From: Rotaria sordida
Lineage: Eukaryota > Rotifera > Eurotatoria > Philodinida > Philodinidae
Length of the DNA: 64,000 nt
Assembly: GCA_905250125.1 (NCBI GenBank)
Contig: CAJNOL010000087.1
Location: forward strand, 62,001 to 126,000
Reading direction: 5' to 3'
The stretch's first letter is position 1; each line of letters opens with the position of its first letter. The position numbers were made by a program, and so were the translations under genes. Under the pieces are notes generated by a model that worked only from the letters and a program-made list of their open reading frames with translations, had not been told where the DNA came from and searched no databases. Positions 10,501 through 23,199 of the stretch are shown one piece after another.

Positions 10501-12294
10501 TTTGTAATACAGACACACTTTTAATAGTGCCATTCTAAATTGGGCTGGGTCACAAAAAATGATTCAATTTCTAAGTCTGCTGCATAAAGAATGACCCTCT
10601 AAGTATTTTATGAATATCTCTCTCGGTTATTGATGCTTTGATTTGAATTTTTTTCAATAGATAGCCCATAAAATTCTCTACAAAATTCTATAGAAAGATT
10701 TCTTTATAAACATAATTAGAAAACTATATCTGATCAGCAGTACTGTACTCTAACTAAAAAGGTTCATTTTTAAGGCCACTTTTTTTCATAAAATTAATTA
10801 TTCCTCGTCTTCTAACTAAAAAATTTTAGGTCATTCGAAAGCAAGTTTCCTATGTTTCTAGATTTACCTTTTCTTCACACTACACTCGTTACAAAAAAAG
10901 ACTTTTTTGTAGCAGCTCACTCCTGCCCACATTGTAGAAAAATACTTTCTTTCAAGTTGTTAATATATTCGAATCCGTATTAATTGAATATCTGGCTTAA
11001 CTAAATAAAAATTTTGGATCCTTAAAACGCGAATACGGTAGGGCAAACAACATATTTTTTTTTGGGTAGATTTACAGCATGCACAAAAAAAGGAGTCGTT
11101 CGATTGACAGAATTTTTCGTGTGCTGCAATATAGTGCATCCAATTTTTTCTCTATGTAATCAAAGAACAATGCAACATTGAAAAACGAAAATCAGTACTT
11201 TGAAAGCGAACCTTTTTATAGTATAGTACAGCTAATCGAATATAGTTTTTCGAGTTATGCTTTTAAAGAGCTCTTTCTACAGAAGGTTGCAGAGAATTTT
11301 ATGGACTATGTTTTTAAAAAAACCTCAAGTCAAAACATCAAAAACTGAGAGAGATATTCACAAAAATACTTAGAGAGTCGTTCTTTATGTGCTATCTGTT
11401 AGGAGAAAGAAAACGATTGTCATGTTTCCCATGAGATTGATATATTGCAGTCAAAAAAACATTGTAGATATCTAGAAGACGCTTCATTTTGTAGAGAATC
11501 GTTTGCTCTACCATTCTGGATAATTCAAATAGAGTTCCATAAGATGAAAAAATTTGGATTTCGGTTTTTCAGAGACTATCCTTGGAAAACTATCAATTAT
11601 TTTCATTTTCAAAAATTCTTATTGGAAATAAAATTGTCTACATAAATCACTATTTGGATTCTTATTAACGTTTACAACAAGGAAAAAAAATACGAAATAA
11701 ATCTAGTCGAAAAATTTTGAGTGGCCATTTGTATATATAATTTAATATTGATTTTTTTCTTGTCTTAGGTGCTCTTGTTGATAATCGTATTTTATGTGTC
11801 CATGGTGGTATACCATCATTAGATAATAAAAATGATTTTTTTAAATTAGTTTCACAAATTCCATGTCCATTACGTGATCCAGAAAATGAATCACCACTTG
11901 CTTGGGAACTTTTATGGAATGATCCATTATCAAATGATATACGTGATTTAGATAATACAAATAATGAATTTATTTTAAATGTTCGTCGAGGAACAGGATT
12001 TTTCTTTTCATCAAAAGCTTTAAATGATTTTCTTTATCAAAATTCATTATCTTATGTTGTACGTGCACATGAAGTTCAACAACAAGGTTTTAAAGTAAAT
12101 TTGTTTTTCTTTTTTGAAATAAATTTATATTCTTTATTCATTATATTTATTTTAACAAAAAAAAGGTTCAACTTAATGGTCGATTATTAACAGTCTTTTC
12201 ATCTAGTCATTATTGTGGTGGTGAAAATGAAGCTGCAACAGTTTTATGTGATTCAAATAAACTTCGCCTCATTCGATTGGACACAAGCAGTTAA
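4581..12294 (+). CDS. PPP-family serine/threonine phosphatase with Nudix-like and EF-hand N-terminus
   Basis: Exons: 4581-5921, 5986-6205, 9074-9220, 9299-9397, 9461-9540, 9597-9741, 11769-12094 and 12166-12294, giving 828 aa. An in-frame ATG at 4476 would add 35 Cys/Phe-rich residues; I chose 4581. Residues ~20-100 resemble a Nudix fold ([11 protein letters not shown]) without the catalytic EExxE. Residues ~250-400 hold EF-hand-like loops ([26 protein letters not shown]) that are mostly non-canonical. The catalytic domain has every PPP metal and phosphate motif: GDLHGN (~571), GDYVDRG (~603), RGNHE (~634), HGG (~689), and SSHYCGG with its His at ~801. It should be an active, cytosolic, two-metal phosphatase; whether Ca2+ regulates it is unclear. 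Introns 2 and 6 (2.9 and 2.0 kb) are packed with transposon-derived sequence. Confidence 0.93.
7930..8245 (+). pseudogene. transposase N-terminal HTH fragment (mariner/DUF4817-like)
   Basis: One frame reads SQIRQQHAN, stop, TIFQ, stop, [19 protein letters not shown], then [19 protein letters not shown], then a stop and [19 protein letters not shown] and [12 protein letters not shown]. The order ETG..RSGR..EE.V...... then an HTH with TTYRI matches the paired HTH region of mariner-like transposases with a DUF4817/HTH domain, from knowledge of the family. It has at least three stops and no DDE core. It lies in intron 2 of the phosphatase gene. Confidence 0.7.
8232..8420 (-). pseudogene. second, inverted copy of the same transposase HTH fragment
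   Basis: On the minus strand, gatgcttgtaaaaataag and the bases following it match the plus-strand sequence gatgcttgtaaaaatgag at ~8079. Further upstream on the minus strand, aatcgatgacattctagaaa matches plus-strand aatcgattacgttctggaag at ~8024. The two copies face each other with a spacer of about 100 bases, making a foldback. The right copy is more decayed. Confidence 0.6.
9778..11731. mobile_element. long-arm foldback element with TA-flanked Tc1/mariner-like ends (copy 1)
   Basis: The left end after TA (9776-9777) reads cagtaattctcaaaattatt, then cgactag. The right end ahead of TA (11732-11733) is its approximate reverse complement (ctagtcgaaaaattttgag). Arms of about 260 bases, 9778-10040 and 11470-11731, match closely. 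Further inward, 10560-10780 pairs with 11190-11410. On the right these two arm parts are continuous, but on the left they are separated by about 510 bases, suggesting an insertion in the left arm. No transposase is seen. It lies in intron 6 of the phosphatase gene. A shorter relative sits at 48547-49224. Confidence 0.8.
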
Positions 12295-13734
12295 TCAAAT
12301 AACTTTCAAGATATATGTGTTGGCGTGTGTGTCTCTCTCTCGTTTGCATTAAATAGATCTCAATATAAAATGAATGCATATGGATCAGTAAATTCTAACC
12401 ATTTCCGATCAAACTCTTGATAACATTAAAACAAAAAAGTAGATGAAAACAAAGAATAACTCTCTCATATCCTGTGCTTACCTTATTGCTTCTTTTTTTT
12501 TTCAAGATCGGAAACAAATCTTGATACATAAATATTACAAACACACACATATATAAATATATAAATCGATAGGCATTTCCGTTATATGAGAGAGAAAAGA
12601 AAGTAGAGAAAAAAAAGGTCTTACTGTTCAATGAAAAGAAAGAAATTCTTGAAGTTAAGCTATTTATTCATTGTCAATAGAAAAGAAGTTTAAATCATTT
12701 AATGAATATGAATATAAGTAAAAGTTGACTTTGCTTTGTTCTTATTGGTTTTTTCTTTTACTAGAGAATAAGTTTTATATTATATGTCCGAATGACATAC
12801 ACATTCGATAGGGCTTATCAGTTGAGTCGACAAACTAGTTTTCAAGAGATAGCAAATGGTCTTGTTTATTTAACTCGTCATAAGCAAATAATCCTTTCTT
12901 CTTTCTTTTGTCAGTTATCAGAGTTAAGAACATCTATGCACGCTTGAAATAAAAAAAAAGAAAAGCTGTAGGCGATATGTCAGTTGTAGTGATGACAGTA
13001 AGATAGATAGTGTGTATTGAATTAATTGATCGATCACTGAAGAATATCAACATCAGAGTGTCTTAACTTAAGATATATACACATATACGTACATGTCAAT
13101 TTAGAGAAAAAGAAAAACTTGATGATACTCATCTTTGACGTTTTGATGATAGGATAGTTAACGCTCATTATAACATATGAAAATTACTATAAGTATACAA
13201 GTAGTTATATATACAATTGCAAAAAATTTATTTTCTATCTATCAGTATACAAATTATTAACAGAAAAACGAGGTATTCAAATAGATGTGATAGTAGTAAC
13301 AATCTCTACATTGAAATATTGACTTACGTGATAATAATCATAACAATAAATATGTTCTCTTCTTATTCCCCACTGATAAAAAGAAAGAAATCCGACACAA
13401 CGACATATACTTGTCAGAAGGTTTTCTTTTTTTTATAAGTACATAATGACTAAAGGATCTGATAGATATTTAGTAACATTTTTCTATGCATTTATCATAA
13501 ATCATATTTATATCTGTAGTTTCACGTTTATACATTTAGCTCAGTTATGTGAAGAAATTTTTTTTTGTCAACTTTTTCAATTCGTTTTATTCTTGTTTTT
13601 TCTTGTCGTCTTTGTTTTTCATTTTATTCTTATTTCGAAAGCTAAGAGACGGTCCGTCAAATCTCTGATTTATGATAATAGGAAAATAATTTGTAGATTT
13701 AGAATTTAAATATCACATTCGAACGCCTATAAGG
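12295..13734. other. intergenic, 3' flank of the phosphatase gene
   Basis: AT-rich sequence with simple repeats and no supported gene. Open frames at 12395-12631 (-), 13217-13438 (+) and 13446-13709 (+) are low-complexity and have no recognisable domain or splice context. Confidence 0.5.
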
Positions 13735-14745
13735 TCGTTCTTTTTTTTGATTTTCATCATTTTGTAATTCTCTCTTCAGTCGTTTGACTATTCGAGTACA
13801 GAATGTATCAGATAATAGAGAACATTTTTTTTTCTCTACAAAACAAGTCTACTCCATTACCTTTTGTGTAAGAAAATTAATCACAATCGAGAAAAAAAAG
13901 CATATAATTACAGTCATCAATTTTGTTGTATTATAGACGAAACTGTAATCAAAGTAAGAGCTTCCAATCTGAATTTTTATATATTCTAGTTTTAATCATG
14001 GCATATTTATCCTTGAGGAGTTTATAAAACTTAATATACTATAATGTTGTATCTTCTATACGATCTTGACTGACTTGTAGAAGATTTTAGTTAGAAGAAT
14101 TATTAATTGAATCGAAACTGACAATACATTCAAAATCGGTACTGAAAACTCGATCGACTTATGTATGTTTCAAACACTTCCGTAAATTTGTTTTTATAGA
14201 AAAATTCGTGCTGGATCTTTCTTTCAGGATTCAGTCGTAAAGTAGATTTCATCAAAGAGTTATTTAAGCAACAGAAAGTAAGTTTCACGCTTGTAAAATG
14301 ACATAGAATAAAATTTATTTTTAACTAAATTCTGAGAAGAATTCAAGATAGATTTTTCCATAAAAATTACCGAGATCTTTGAAACATACATAAGTCGATC
14401 GAATTTTCAGCACTAATTTTGAATGTATTGTCAGTTTCGATTCAATTAATAATTCTTCTAACTAAAATCTTCTACAAATCAGTCAAGATCGTATATAAGA
14501 TCCAATATTATAGTATATTGAGTTTTATAAACTCCTCAAGGATGAATATGCCATGATTAAAACTAGAATATATAAAAATCCAGATTGGAAACTTTTACTT
14601 TGATTACAGTTTCTTCTATGATATAATACTTGTTGTGTAGAGAAAAAAAAAGGTTCTCTATTATCCTATATGTTTTGTGCCTTGACCAGTCAAAACGACC
14701 GAAGAGACAAGTACAAAACAATGAGAATCGAAAAAAAACAACTTT
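13735..14745. repeat. long near-perfect inverted repeat (foldback element)
   Basis: The left arm ~13737-14207 and right arm ~14372-14742 are reverse complements with few mismatches. For example tttaatcatggcatatt at 13991 reappears inverted at ~14545, and gataatagagaac at ~13812 reappears inverted near 14655. The left arm holds an extra ~75 bases (about 13850-13925). A spacer of about 165 bases separates the arms. TA dinucleotides lie near both outer ends. No coding capacity is seen. Higher arm identity than in the other foldbacks suggests it is the youngest. Confidence 0.88.
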
Positions 14746-15470
14746 TTTGTGGCTATGATTTGAAAATTTGAAGAATTATGACCCTCACAAATATTCATAT
14801 AAAAGTCAGAATTGACTAATATCTAGATTTTCACAATACCTGTTTTATGGACTTTCAAATACGATATCTAAATTCAAAATCTAAAAATTATTCTGCTACT
14901 GACTCCTGTTGATTGTGTTCAGTCTTCTAGCGAACTCTTTCTCTGTCTTAAACTTGTCAAATAGAACTTACAACGTGTATTTGAGTCGATATTTACATTT
15001 CGATAAAATAAAGATATGCATGCCTCTCTGTTTATTAATATGTAATACATGTCTCATTCTCATCTTTTTTTTTCTATAAAAGTACATTATAGATAAGATC
15101 GTACTTAAATGACAGATCTTTCGCTTTAATGAAAAAAGAAAAAGAACAGAGTGAGAAATATGTACGTGTGCGTCTGTTATAGAAACACCGTCGATCATGG
15201 TAGAGATAGAACCGATCTGAATTTTTTGCCGGCCAATACCAGTTCTATCATTGATCATAGCATTATTTGATACAGTCAACTTTCAATAGTATTTTTTATT
15301 ACACATTCTTGATGAGTTATGATTAAGTTTAATAGATGTTTTGAATAAGTCTAGTAGGAAAGCAAAGAACATAGATCAATGATGAGTGACTAATCTACGG
15401 ATACCTGTTTCATATCTGAATCATGAGATAAATAAATGATAAATCTGATTAATTCTATACATATAGATAT
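14746..15470. other. intergenic, 5' flank of the SLC6 gene
   Basis: No gene seen. An open frame on the minus strand at 14968-15279 has no recognisable domain. The promoter and 5' UTR of the SLC6 gene probably lie in the last few hundred bases. Confidence 0.45.
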
Positions 15471-17390
15471 ATGTCTAGCAAAGAGACTGAACAGAAATAT
15501 CTACCAATGGGTGTTACTAATAATCACGATGAAGTTGAAAGAGGAAATTTACTTGTTACAACGACAACAACATCAATAGTCGAAACAAATCCTAGATATA
15601 ATCACGCAATTGTAAACGATAATCGTGATAATTGGAGTAATCGTATTGTTTATCTATTATCAATTATTGGTTTTGTTGTTGATCTCGGTAGGTTTTCTAT
15701 AATGAATTTTTCATTTTAATATTTTATAATTTATTCATAGGCAACGTTTGGCGTTTTCCAACAACTTGTTATCGAAATGGAGGCGGTGCCTTTCTCATCC
15801 CTTATTTTACTTTTTTATTTCTTGTCGGTCTTCCTTGTAAGTTTATTCTTTCAGTAGGTTTTTGAAATTCTTATTTTGTTTACAAAAAAACAAGGTATGT
15901 ATATGGAATTGGCTATTGGACAATATCATCGTCTCGGTTATATAACAATATGGGAAAAAGTTTGTCCACCATTAAAAGGTATTGGTTATGCAATGTTAAT
16001 TATTAATTTCTATGTTTTATCATATTATAATACAATAATTGCATGGTCTGTCCATTATTTTTTCGCATCATTTCGTCCTATTGTACCATGGGCATATTGT
16101 AATAATAGTTGGAATACAGTAAATTGTTATTCATTACATGATAAACAAACTCTTAATGTATCACATAATGCTTCATGTTCAGCAGCTGATGAATATTTTG
16201 AACGACGTTTACTTCAATCTCATTTTGCACCAACTATTAATCATATAGGTTCATTACAATGGGAATTAGTTGGATGTTCAATAATTGTTTTTCTTCTTAT
16301 TTATTTATCAATATTTAAAGGTGTTAAAACAGCTGGTAAAGCAATATGGTTTACAGCATTAGCACCTTATGTTATACTTGCTATATTATTATTACGTTCA
16401 TTAACACTTGATGGAATATTACAAGGCTTAAAATATTATATTGCACCATCATTTAAAAGTTTAGGTGAATATTCTGTATGGCAAGCAGCAGCTGTACAAA
16501 TATTTTTTAGTTTAGGACCTGGTTTTGGTGTTTTACTTAGTTATGCAAGTTTTAGTGATACACATGGTAATGTTTCTAGTACAGCATTAATTGCTAGTTT
16601 TGTTAATTGTGGTACTAGTCTTTTATATGGTACAGTTGTTTTTGCTGGTCTTGGATATTTATCACATCGTTTACGTACTGATGTACAAGAATTAACTCAA
16701 AGTAATACAGGTCTTGTATTCGTTATTTATCCAGAAATTTTAGCATCAATACATGGTGCACCATTTTTTTCCGTTCTTTTCTTTGTTATGCTTCTTACAT
16801 TGGGACTTGATAGTGTATTTGCCGGTGCCGAAAGTGTATATACAGCAATATCTGATGAATTTCCAATATTTGCTCGTCGTCCTCGTTTATCACGTGCATT
16901 GGTTATATTAATTCCACTTATAGCATCAATACCAACATTAACACATGGTGGAAAACATATTGTTAATTTTATGGATTTTTTTGGTACGTCACCATCAATT
17001 ATGTTTGTTGTTCTATGTGAACTTATTGCAACTGTATGGTCATATGGAATTGATAAATTTAGTAATAATGTTGAAATGATGACTGGACATAAACCAAGTA
17101 TTTATTGGCGTATTACTTGTCGTTACATTGCACCATTAATTCTTTTTATTCTTTATGTATGTTCATTTATTCAATTTAATAGTCAAGAATTTTCTTCAAT
17201 GGGTGATCAAAAAACAGTAAGAAATGTAAGTATTGCTGGATGGATAATGAGTACAATATCAACATTACCTATACCGTTATATGCAATTTGGTGGTTCTTA
17301 TGTCGACGTGAAAGAACGAGTACTAAACAAACAACAAGAATAACAACAGTTGTTGTAGAAACAGTACCAATGAGAACAGCTGATGAATAA
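15471..17390 (+). CDS. SLC6 Na+/Cl- dependent transporter, monoamine (serotonin/dopamine) type
   Basis: Exons 15471-15687, 15741-15836 and 15895-17390 give 602 aa with split codons g|gc and t|gt. After a ~60-residue hydrophilic N-terminus, TM1 has the family signature VVDLGNVWRFP and then [11 protein letters not shown]. The Asp at residue 71 aligns with the amine-binding Asp98 of SERT, which in amino-acid and GABA carriers is Gly, so a biogenic amine substrate is likely. Other family marks: [17 protein letters not shown], the two extracellular loop-2 cysteines in [12 protein letters not shown]6 [17 protein letters not shown], and TM8 [13 protein letters not shown]. About twelve hydrophobic segments are present, so the protein looks complete. 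It should sit in the plasma membrane of aminergic neurons. Which amine is carried cannot be read from sequence. Confidence 0.95.
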
Positions 17391-20300
17391 CAACTATTTA
17401 TTTAGAAAAAACATTATCATTTGACAATAAAAAAATTATAATCTCATAAAAATAAACTGGACAAAACAAATATGGCTATCTGTTTTATTAGACGATAGAC
17501 AATGTTTTTTTTTGTAATATGTGTAGATTTATTGAAAGAAAATATTAGTATGTGTATTTAAAAAAAATATTTTTCATTTATCAATCATAATGGAAATAGT
17601 ATGAAAAATAAGATTCACTAATGGGTATTGCATTAGAAAAAAAAATTGTCAAAAGAAAAATTGGCTAAAGTATTGATTCAATGCTAAAACCTATATTCTT
17701 ATCTTTCTATATGAAAGGTTAGTGTATAAAACTGCATAAACTTTTTCCAGTCTACTGAAGGTTTTAAGAGAGAAAGTTATGATGTGAACAGCACTTTTTT
17801 TTCTCAGCATTGAAGATCTTTTTTGATCGATAAAAAAACATAGAACTATTGTACACTTTTTACAAGGAAAAGTCTTATCTTATATTTATCTAAAATGAAT
17901 CACCAAATTCAACGATTAAAAATGTCAATCGATTAAATCTGTGGATCTTTGATGGTATAATGTGTTTTGAGGCGCATAATCTCATTATAATAAAGCTTTT
18001 TAATACTAATATTTCTTATGTTCAGGTATAGAAATAATTTAATTATATGATTATTCAGTTTCCTAAGATCTTACTGTGAATAATCGATGATTTTTTTTAA
18101 TATTGTATTTCTAAATCATGGTTTTTTTTTAAAGAAATTTTGTAACAATATCTCAAAATTGATCAATCTAAGAGATCATTATTATTAAATTTTCTAACAG
18201 GCTGCTAATGAAAAAGTACTGTGTATTTCAAGCAAATAATATCTTGATTTTTTTCATCAAAAATATATGGTTTCAAACTTAGGATAAGAATTACTTATCG
18301 AAAATGTTTATATATTCCACATTATTTATTATCTCAATAGAAATTATTGATAGAAAGTCATCGCTTATCAATTCATCAATTTCGTCATACATTAGATTTT
18401 TTTTTATGTCAATGTCTTATGAAGCAACTCCCCCAGGTAATAAATCGTTTTTTTTTTTCGTAGAAACATACATGACTGTATGCAATTCACGACGTTGATT
18501 TCAAGCATCACTTTTCTGGCGATCCTTTATCCTTTCTAGATTTTAGATCATAAGTAGGAATCCTCTACTGGCAAGGATGCTTTTCATCAGAATCAATTTC
18601 TTAATCAGTCTATCATATGTCACTAGAATAAGTATGCATAGAAATACGTTTTTATGTTATTATAATCAATCATCCATCTAACACCTAATTTCACATCTTG
18701 AAAATGAAAACAAACACGTTAACATGACCATAAATATATTCCATAGACAATATAAATTAAAACAACATAACCATACTGATTATATAGCTCTGGACTCTGG
18801 TTGATCATTCCGATCATTGAAAATGGCGTATTATACGGCCTAAAATGGCTATAAAACGGTTTGTCATAAACAGCAGAAAACAAGGACCATTTTTTTGTCT
18901 GTTTTTCACCAGCTTTAAGACCATAGTACGTCATATCCGATTACGGAACGTGTTTTGGTGCAACTGAAACGGCACCGTTTTCGCCAAATAATGGTGACTC
19001 ATATGGACATCGTTTTCTCCTCGTTTCATGTCTGAAATACATCCTTATTTGACACTTACGACTAGATTTAATTGCGTGTATCCATCTATACTTTACATAA
19101 CTATGTAATACACGATGAGTTTTTTTATATCATCCTAATGCTAGGTTGTATTCGATCTTAAAAGAATATTTAGTCTATAAAAGTTACAAAAAACTAATAG
19201 AAAACATGAGGCAAAAGAAAATGAATGAAAAAAAGTACTCAATTGAATTGGATCAATGAAGTGAGTTAAAATAAAAAATAAACATGAATTGAAAGTAAAA
19301 GTCTTACTTGCATTGAATTAGCCAATAACACAATCTAAAATAGATTTTATGAATCGTTCGTCTGCTCTTGATAATTGACTTGAAATCAAATGAAAAAAAA
19401 ATTCAGTTTAATCTAATTGCCATAGATCAAAATAACTGACAGATAAAACTATAAAAATGAAAGAAAATAATGATAAGAAACGGACTAAAACTCAAACTAC
19501 TTCATGTGAGATATAACAGGCAAATTTTTTAATTCGGAAATAGCCGATGAAATCAGAATAGACTATGTTATAGTTCAATATGATAACAGTATTCATCCTG
19601 TAATAAAAGGAACTGTTTGAAATCTGAGCAATACCAAGTAGTTTAAGAAGCCCTATTATTTATTATAGGACAAAATCTTGTCAAACCTTATACACTCAAA
19701 CAGCGATTGACGTAATTTTGATCAATAAATCAATTTTCTTAGTACTAGATTTCAGAAAGAAGCAATGATATTGGCATTTTCATCTATTTTATGATGCATA
19801 ATCAAGAGATTGTTATTAATAAATGGAATAATGTTCGATAACGACGCAAAACAATCATCGTAACAGTCATCGTTTCCAGTGGTACGTAAACGATTAATAT
19901 AAAAGAACACCATTTATCGCATTATTTTTAGTGTTTTACAATGTATCGTAAACGGGTATCGTAACATGAATTGTTTTCATGCCGTTTACCGACCGTTATA
20001 TTCAATGTAAATAACTACGTAATTCTAATTATATAATCTTTAAATTATTATCATATATTCATAAGCATTTATTTTAATGCCTTTTAATTCAATTTAAAAT
20101 ACGAATCGATTTTTTTTTATAATGAAATTAATGTAATGATGGTAATTGAATCAAAAAATTCAAAATATACATTCAAGTCAAATTAACATCTACAGCCTAA
20201 TTAAATGATTAGAATTATATAATTAGAATTATGTGATCAATATGGTTCATGCTATTTTAGTTTATGTTGTCTATTTAAAATGATTTATATTTTTTCTTGT

Positions 20301-21180
20301 CTATTATGTACGTTTATGATTATGTTAATATATTGTTTTCATTTGTAAGATTTGATATTAAATGCTAGATGAGTGTTTAATTATAACAACATTGAAAACC
20401 AAGTTGATGATGACTATTACGTATTTTTTCAATATTGAAAAGGTTGAAAATTCCTTGTATTACTTAAAATACAAAACAAAACATTCTTCATAGAATATTT
20501 TGTTATTTTTTTTTTACAGTCACTTCAAACTAGAGTTTAAAATACTAAACTATAAAGCAATGAAATGATTCATATATGGACTACAAATACTCATGCGACA
20601 TTTATTTTTCATTTATTTCTCATATATTCACAAACTAATCATTGGTGTGCTATATTTAGCACTGTACATCACAATCAAAAGAATAGGACAAAAAAACATC
20701 CTATATGAATCCCAGTGCAAATGCGAGCGTACCGAATGATCTACAAATATACTCTGAATGTGATAGAAATTTCTATATTATAATATTAAAGTACGAATGA
20801 AGACTATTGTGTCGAGAAATAACTAGTGAATAAACGACGTCATTTGTATTTATGTACTTTAGAATACATAGAAAATTGTCATATATATATACATATATTA
20901 GTAACATAATCGAGGTAGAGTCCATATATCAGTTTGAATCAATTAAGATATGACAGCATACATACAAATTACGGAAAATATCAAAGATTAATACAATGAA
21001 GATAAATCTCCAAAATAAATGCGAACTTGAGTATAATTACATTATGCAAAACATACGATAAATTCTGTCTTCATTTGTTTGTTATGTAAAAAATAATTAA
21101 CACTAAATGTGTACTTTTCATATTTAGTCTTGTTTTTTTTTCTTACGACTCATCTTAGCATTTTAAACTTAAGATTAAAA
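17391..21180. other. intergenic, no gene seen
   Basis: A 3.8 kb AT-rich stretch. Two patches are less AT-rich (18830-19030 and 19830-19990) and contain sequence such as cgtttacg in both orientations. I could not assign them to a known element. Open frames at 18304-18498 and 18719-18934 are short and featureless. Confidence 0.5.
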
Positions 21181-21339
21181 TGCCTGGACAAGAACGTAAT
21201 CCTATGAATATTTTATCTAGTAAGATATGACAAATTGATGAGTAATAGAAAGAATTTGATGAAAAACATCTTTGTCTGGAGGCTGTTCGTAATTACGATA
21301 TAGAATCTAGAAAGTTCTATGAGTCATTAGAACAATAAC
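21181..21339 (+). pseudogene. possible small pseudogene fragment
   Basis: One frame reads MPGQERNPMNILSSKI, stop, QIDE, two stops, KEFDEKHLCLEAVRNYDIES and RKFYESLEQ, stop. The charged, helical composition looks like decayed coding sequence. The family is not recognised, and it could be chance. Confidence 0.25.
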
Positions 21340-21553
21340 ATGCAGAATCATAGCAGTGAACTATACAGATTCATTTGTTTCTACAAAAAAAAACAATTTG
21401 TCACTTCGGATGATTTTTTTTGTTACTCTTGAATCTCGTAGTAGATTATTATGCGTAAAAATATTTGCTAGTGTTGCCAAGTGCTTAGCACTGGATAGTT
21501 TATTACTCATGATTACATATCTATATACAGAAAAAAAAAAACTTCATAGTTTA

Positions 21554-23199
21554 TTAAACATTTTCGAAGAGTAAAAAACGTCGAAGAAAATCAGGCAAAT
21601 CAAGCTTTTGTATGCCTCGATCAATACGTATTTTCATTGGTGAATTAAATATATGTGATCGAATTTGTTGACGTGCTATAGTTTTTAATGCACGTGGTGT
21701 TGTTGCACGTCGATAAATTTCTTCTTTTGTTTTATCATCAAGTTCTCGACATTCAGCTATATAACTTGGATGAAAAAAATAAGCTGCATCACAAAGTAAT
21801 TCAATTAAATTTGGATTTGATTGAAAACGACGTAAAAAACGAAGAACACTATCTAGAAAAAAAAACCAAAAAGAATCAGTTTTCAATAATTAGAAAAATA
21901 TAAATATATATACAAACCTCGTCCACGTGAAAATGATATTCGTGCACCATAGCCAATAAGTAAACGAATAATCCGCATGTCCAGTCGATGTTCATGAGCA
22001 TGCTTAATATAAGCTACTAATGGTGTTCGAAAAGGAATATGTTGATGATGATGTTGTGGATTATTTGCAACAGATTGATTTGGTTGAGCATCATTTTCAA
22101 GAAGACATTTAACAATATTATATTGATCGCGAAGATATGAACATTGACAAGCAAGAATTAATGGTGTTATACATTCAACATCTTCGTTTGTTTCTTCATT
22201 TGTATCAGCACCAAATGCTAAAATAAATATAAGAAGTCTTATGAGAATAAAGAAAGACAAAAGAAAAACAATTAATTTATGTACCAATTAAAAGTCGAAT
22301 TATTTCAATAACATCTTTTCGAATAGCATATTCCAATGGTGAATTACATAATTCTGGATGTTTATTAGCAAAACCTCCAAAAACTAATAATTGTTCAACA
22401 ATATCATTTCGTTTAGATTCAATAGCTGTAACAAGAGCATTTCTTTGTCGAAATTTTCTTGTAACATAATTAACGGTAGCACCATAACGACATAATAAAA
22501 TAACTGCACCTAAATTTCCTTCACGACATGCTTTTATTAATGGTGTTATACCACTACGTGAAAGAGCATTAGGATTAGCACCATGTTTAAGAATTAATTC
22601 TAATGAATTATAATTTTCATAAGATAATAAATTTATTTCATAACCAAGAAAATATTGTTGATTAACATTAGCACCAGCAAGAAGAAGTACTTGTGCACAT
22701 TCAATATGATTATTTTCCAAACAAAGACTCAATGGTTCTGTCATTACATCATAATAAGGTGTAGTCAATGAACGAGTTTGACTACTACTGACTGCTATAA
22801 AAAAATTAACAAGAGAACCATGATCAATTAATATATGCATTATATCAGTAAAACCATATTTTGCAGCTAAATGTAATGGTGAATAACCGGCTTCATCTAT
22901 CACATTAACATCTGCACCAAATTCTACAAGCAGTCGAACACATTCTATATCATTCTCAAATACAGCATAATGTAATGGTCGAAGACCATGACGAACACAT
23001 CCATTAATATCTACAAGTTTACAACTAAAAGAAAAAAAAAACAATGAAATGATTGATTTTATTCAATAAAATAAAATAAAATAAAATACCTGAGAATGAG
23101 TTTAATATCATTTAATGGTGAATGTTGTACAATAGCATCTCGAAGAAGTAATAATAATGAATCGTCAACTCTATTTTTGTCAGTGACATCATCAGTCAT
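21554..23199 (-). CDS. ankyrin repeat and SOCS box (ASB) protein
   Basis: Exons on the minus strand: 23199-23090, 23024-22285, 22217-21918 and 21852-21554, 482 aa, phases consistent (AG|T, g|ca, g|at). Ankyrin repeats fill residues ~40-380, with clear units such as GLRPLHYAVFENDIECVRLL, GYSPLHLAAKYGFTDIMHIL, GITPLIKACREGNLGAVILL and SPLEYAIRKDVIEIIRLL. The C-terminus TPRALKTIARQQIRSHI followed by LDLPDFLRRFLLFE is a SOCS box: a BC-box-like helix, then the Leu-Pro motif expected to contact Cullin-5. In the family such proteins are substrate adaptors of Elongin-B/C-Cul5 ubiquitin ligases; the ankyrins choose the target, which is unknown here. The His-rich loop NNPQHHHQHIP is an insertion. Divergently transcribed from the NFIL3-like gene. 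Confidence 0.9.

Noticed and set aside
14968-15279. 103-codon open frame on the minus strand
   Set aside because: Sequence is low in coding character, lies in the SLC6 upstream region and shows no domain or splice context.
18830-19990. Possible inverted pair of less AT-rich patches (18830-19030 and 19830-19990)
   Set aside because: Comparing both orientations by eye gave no alignment beyond short motifs.
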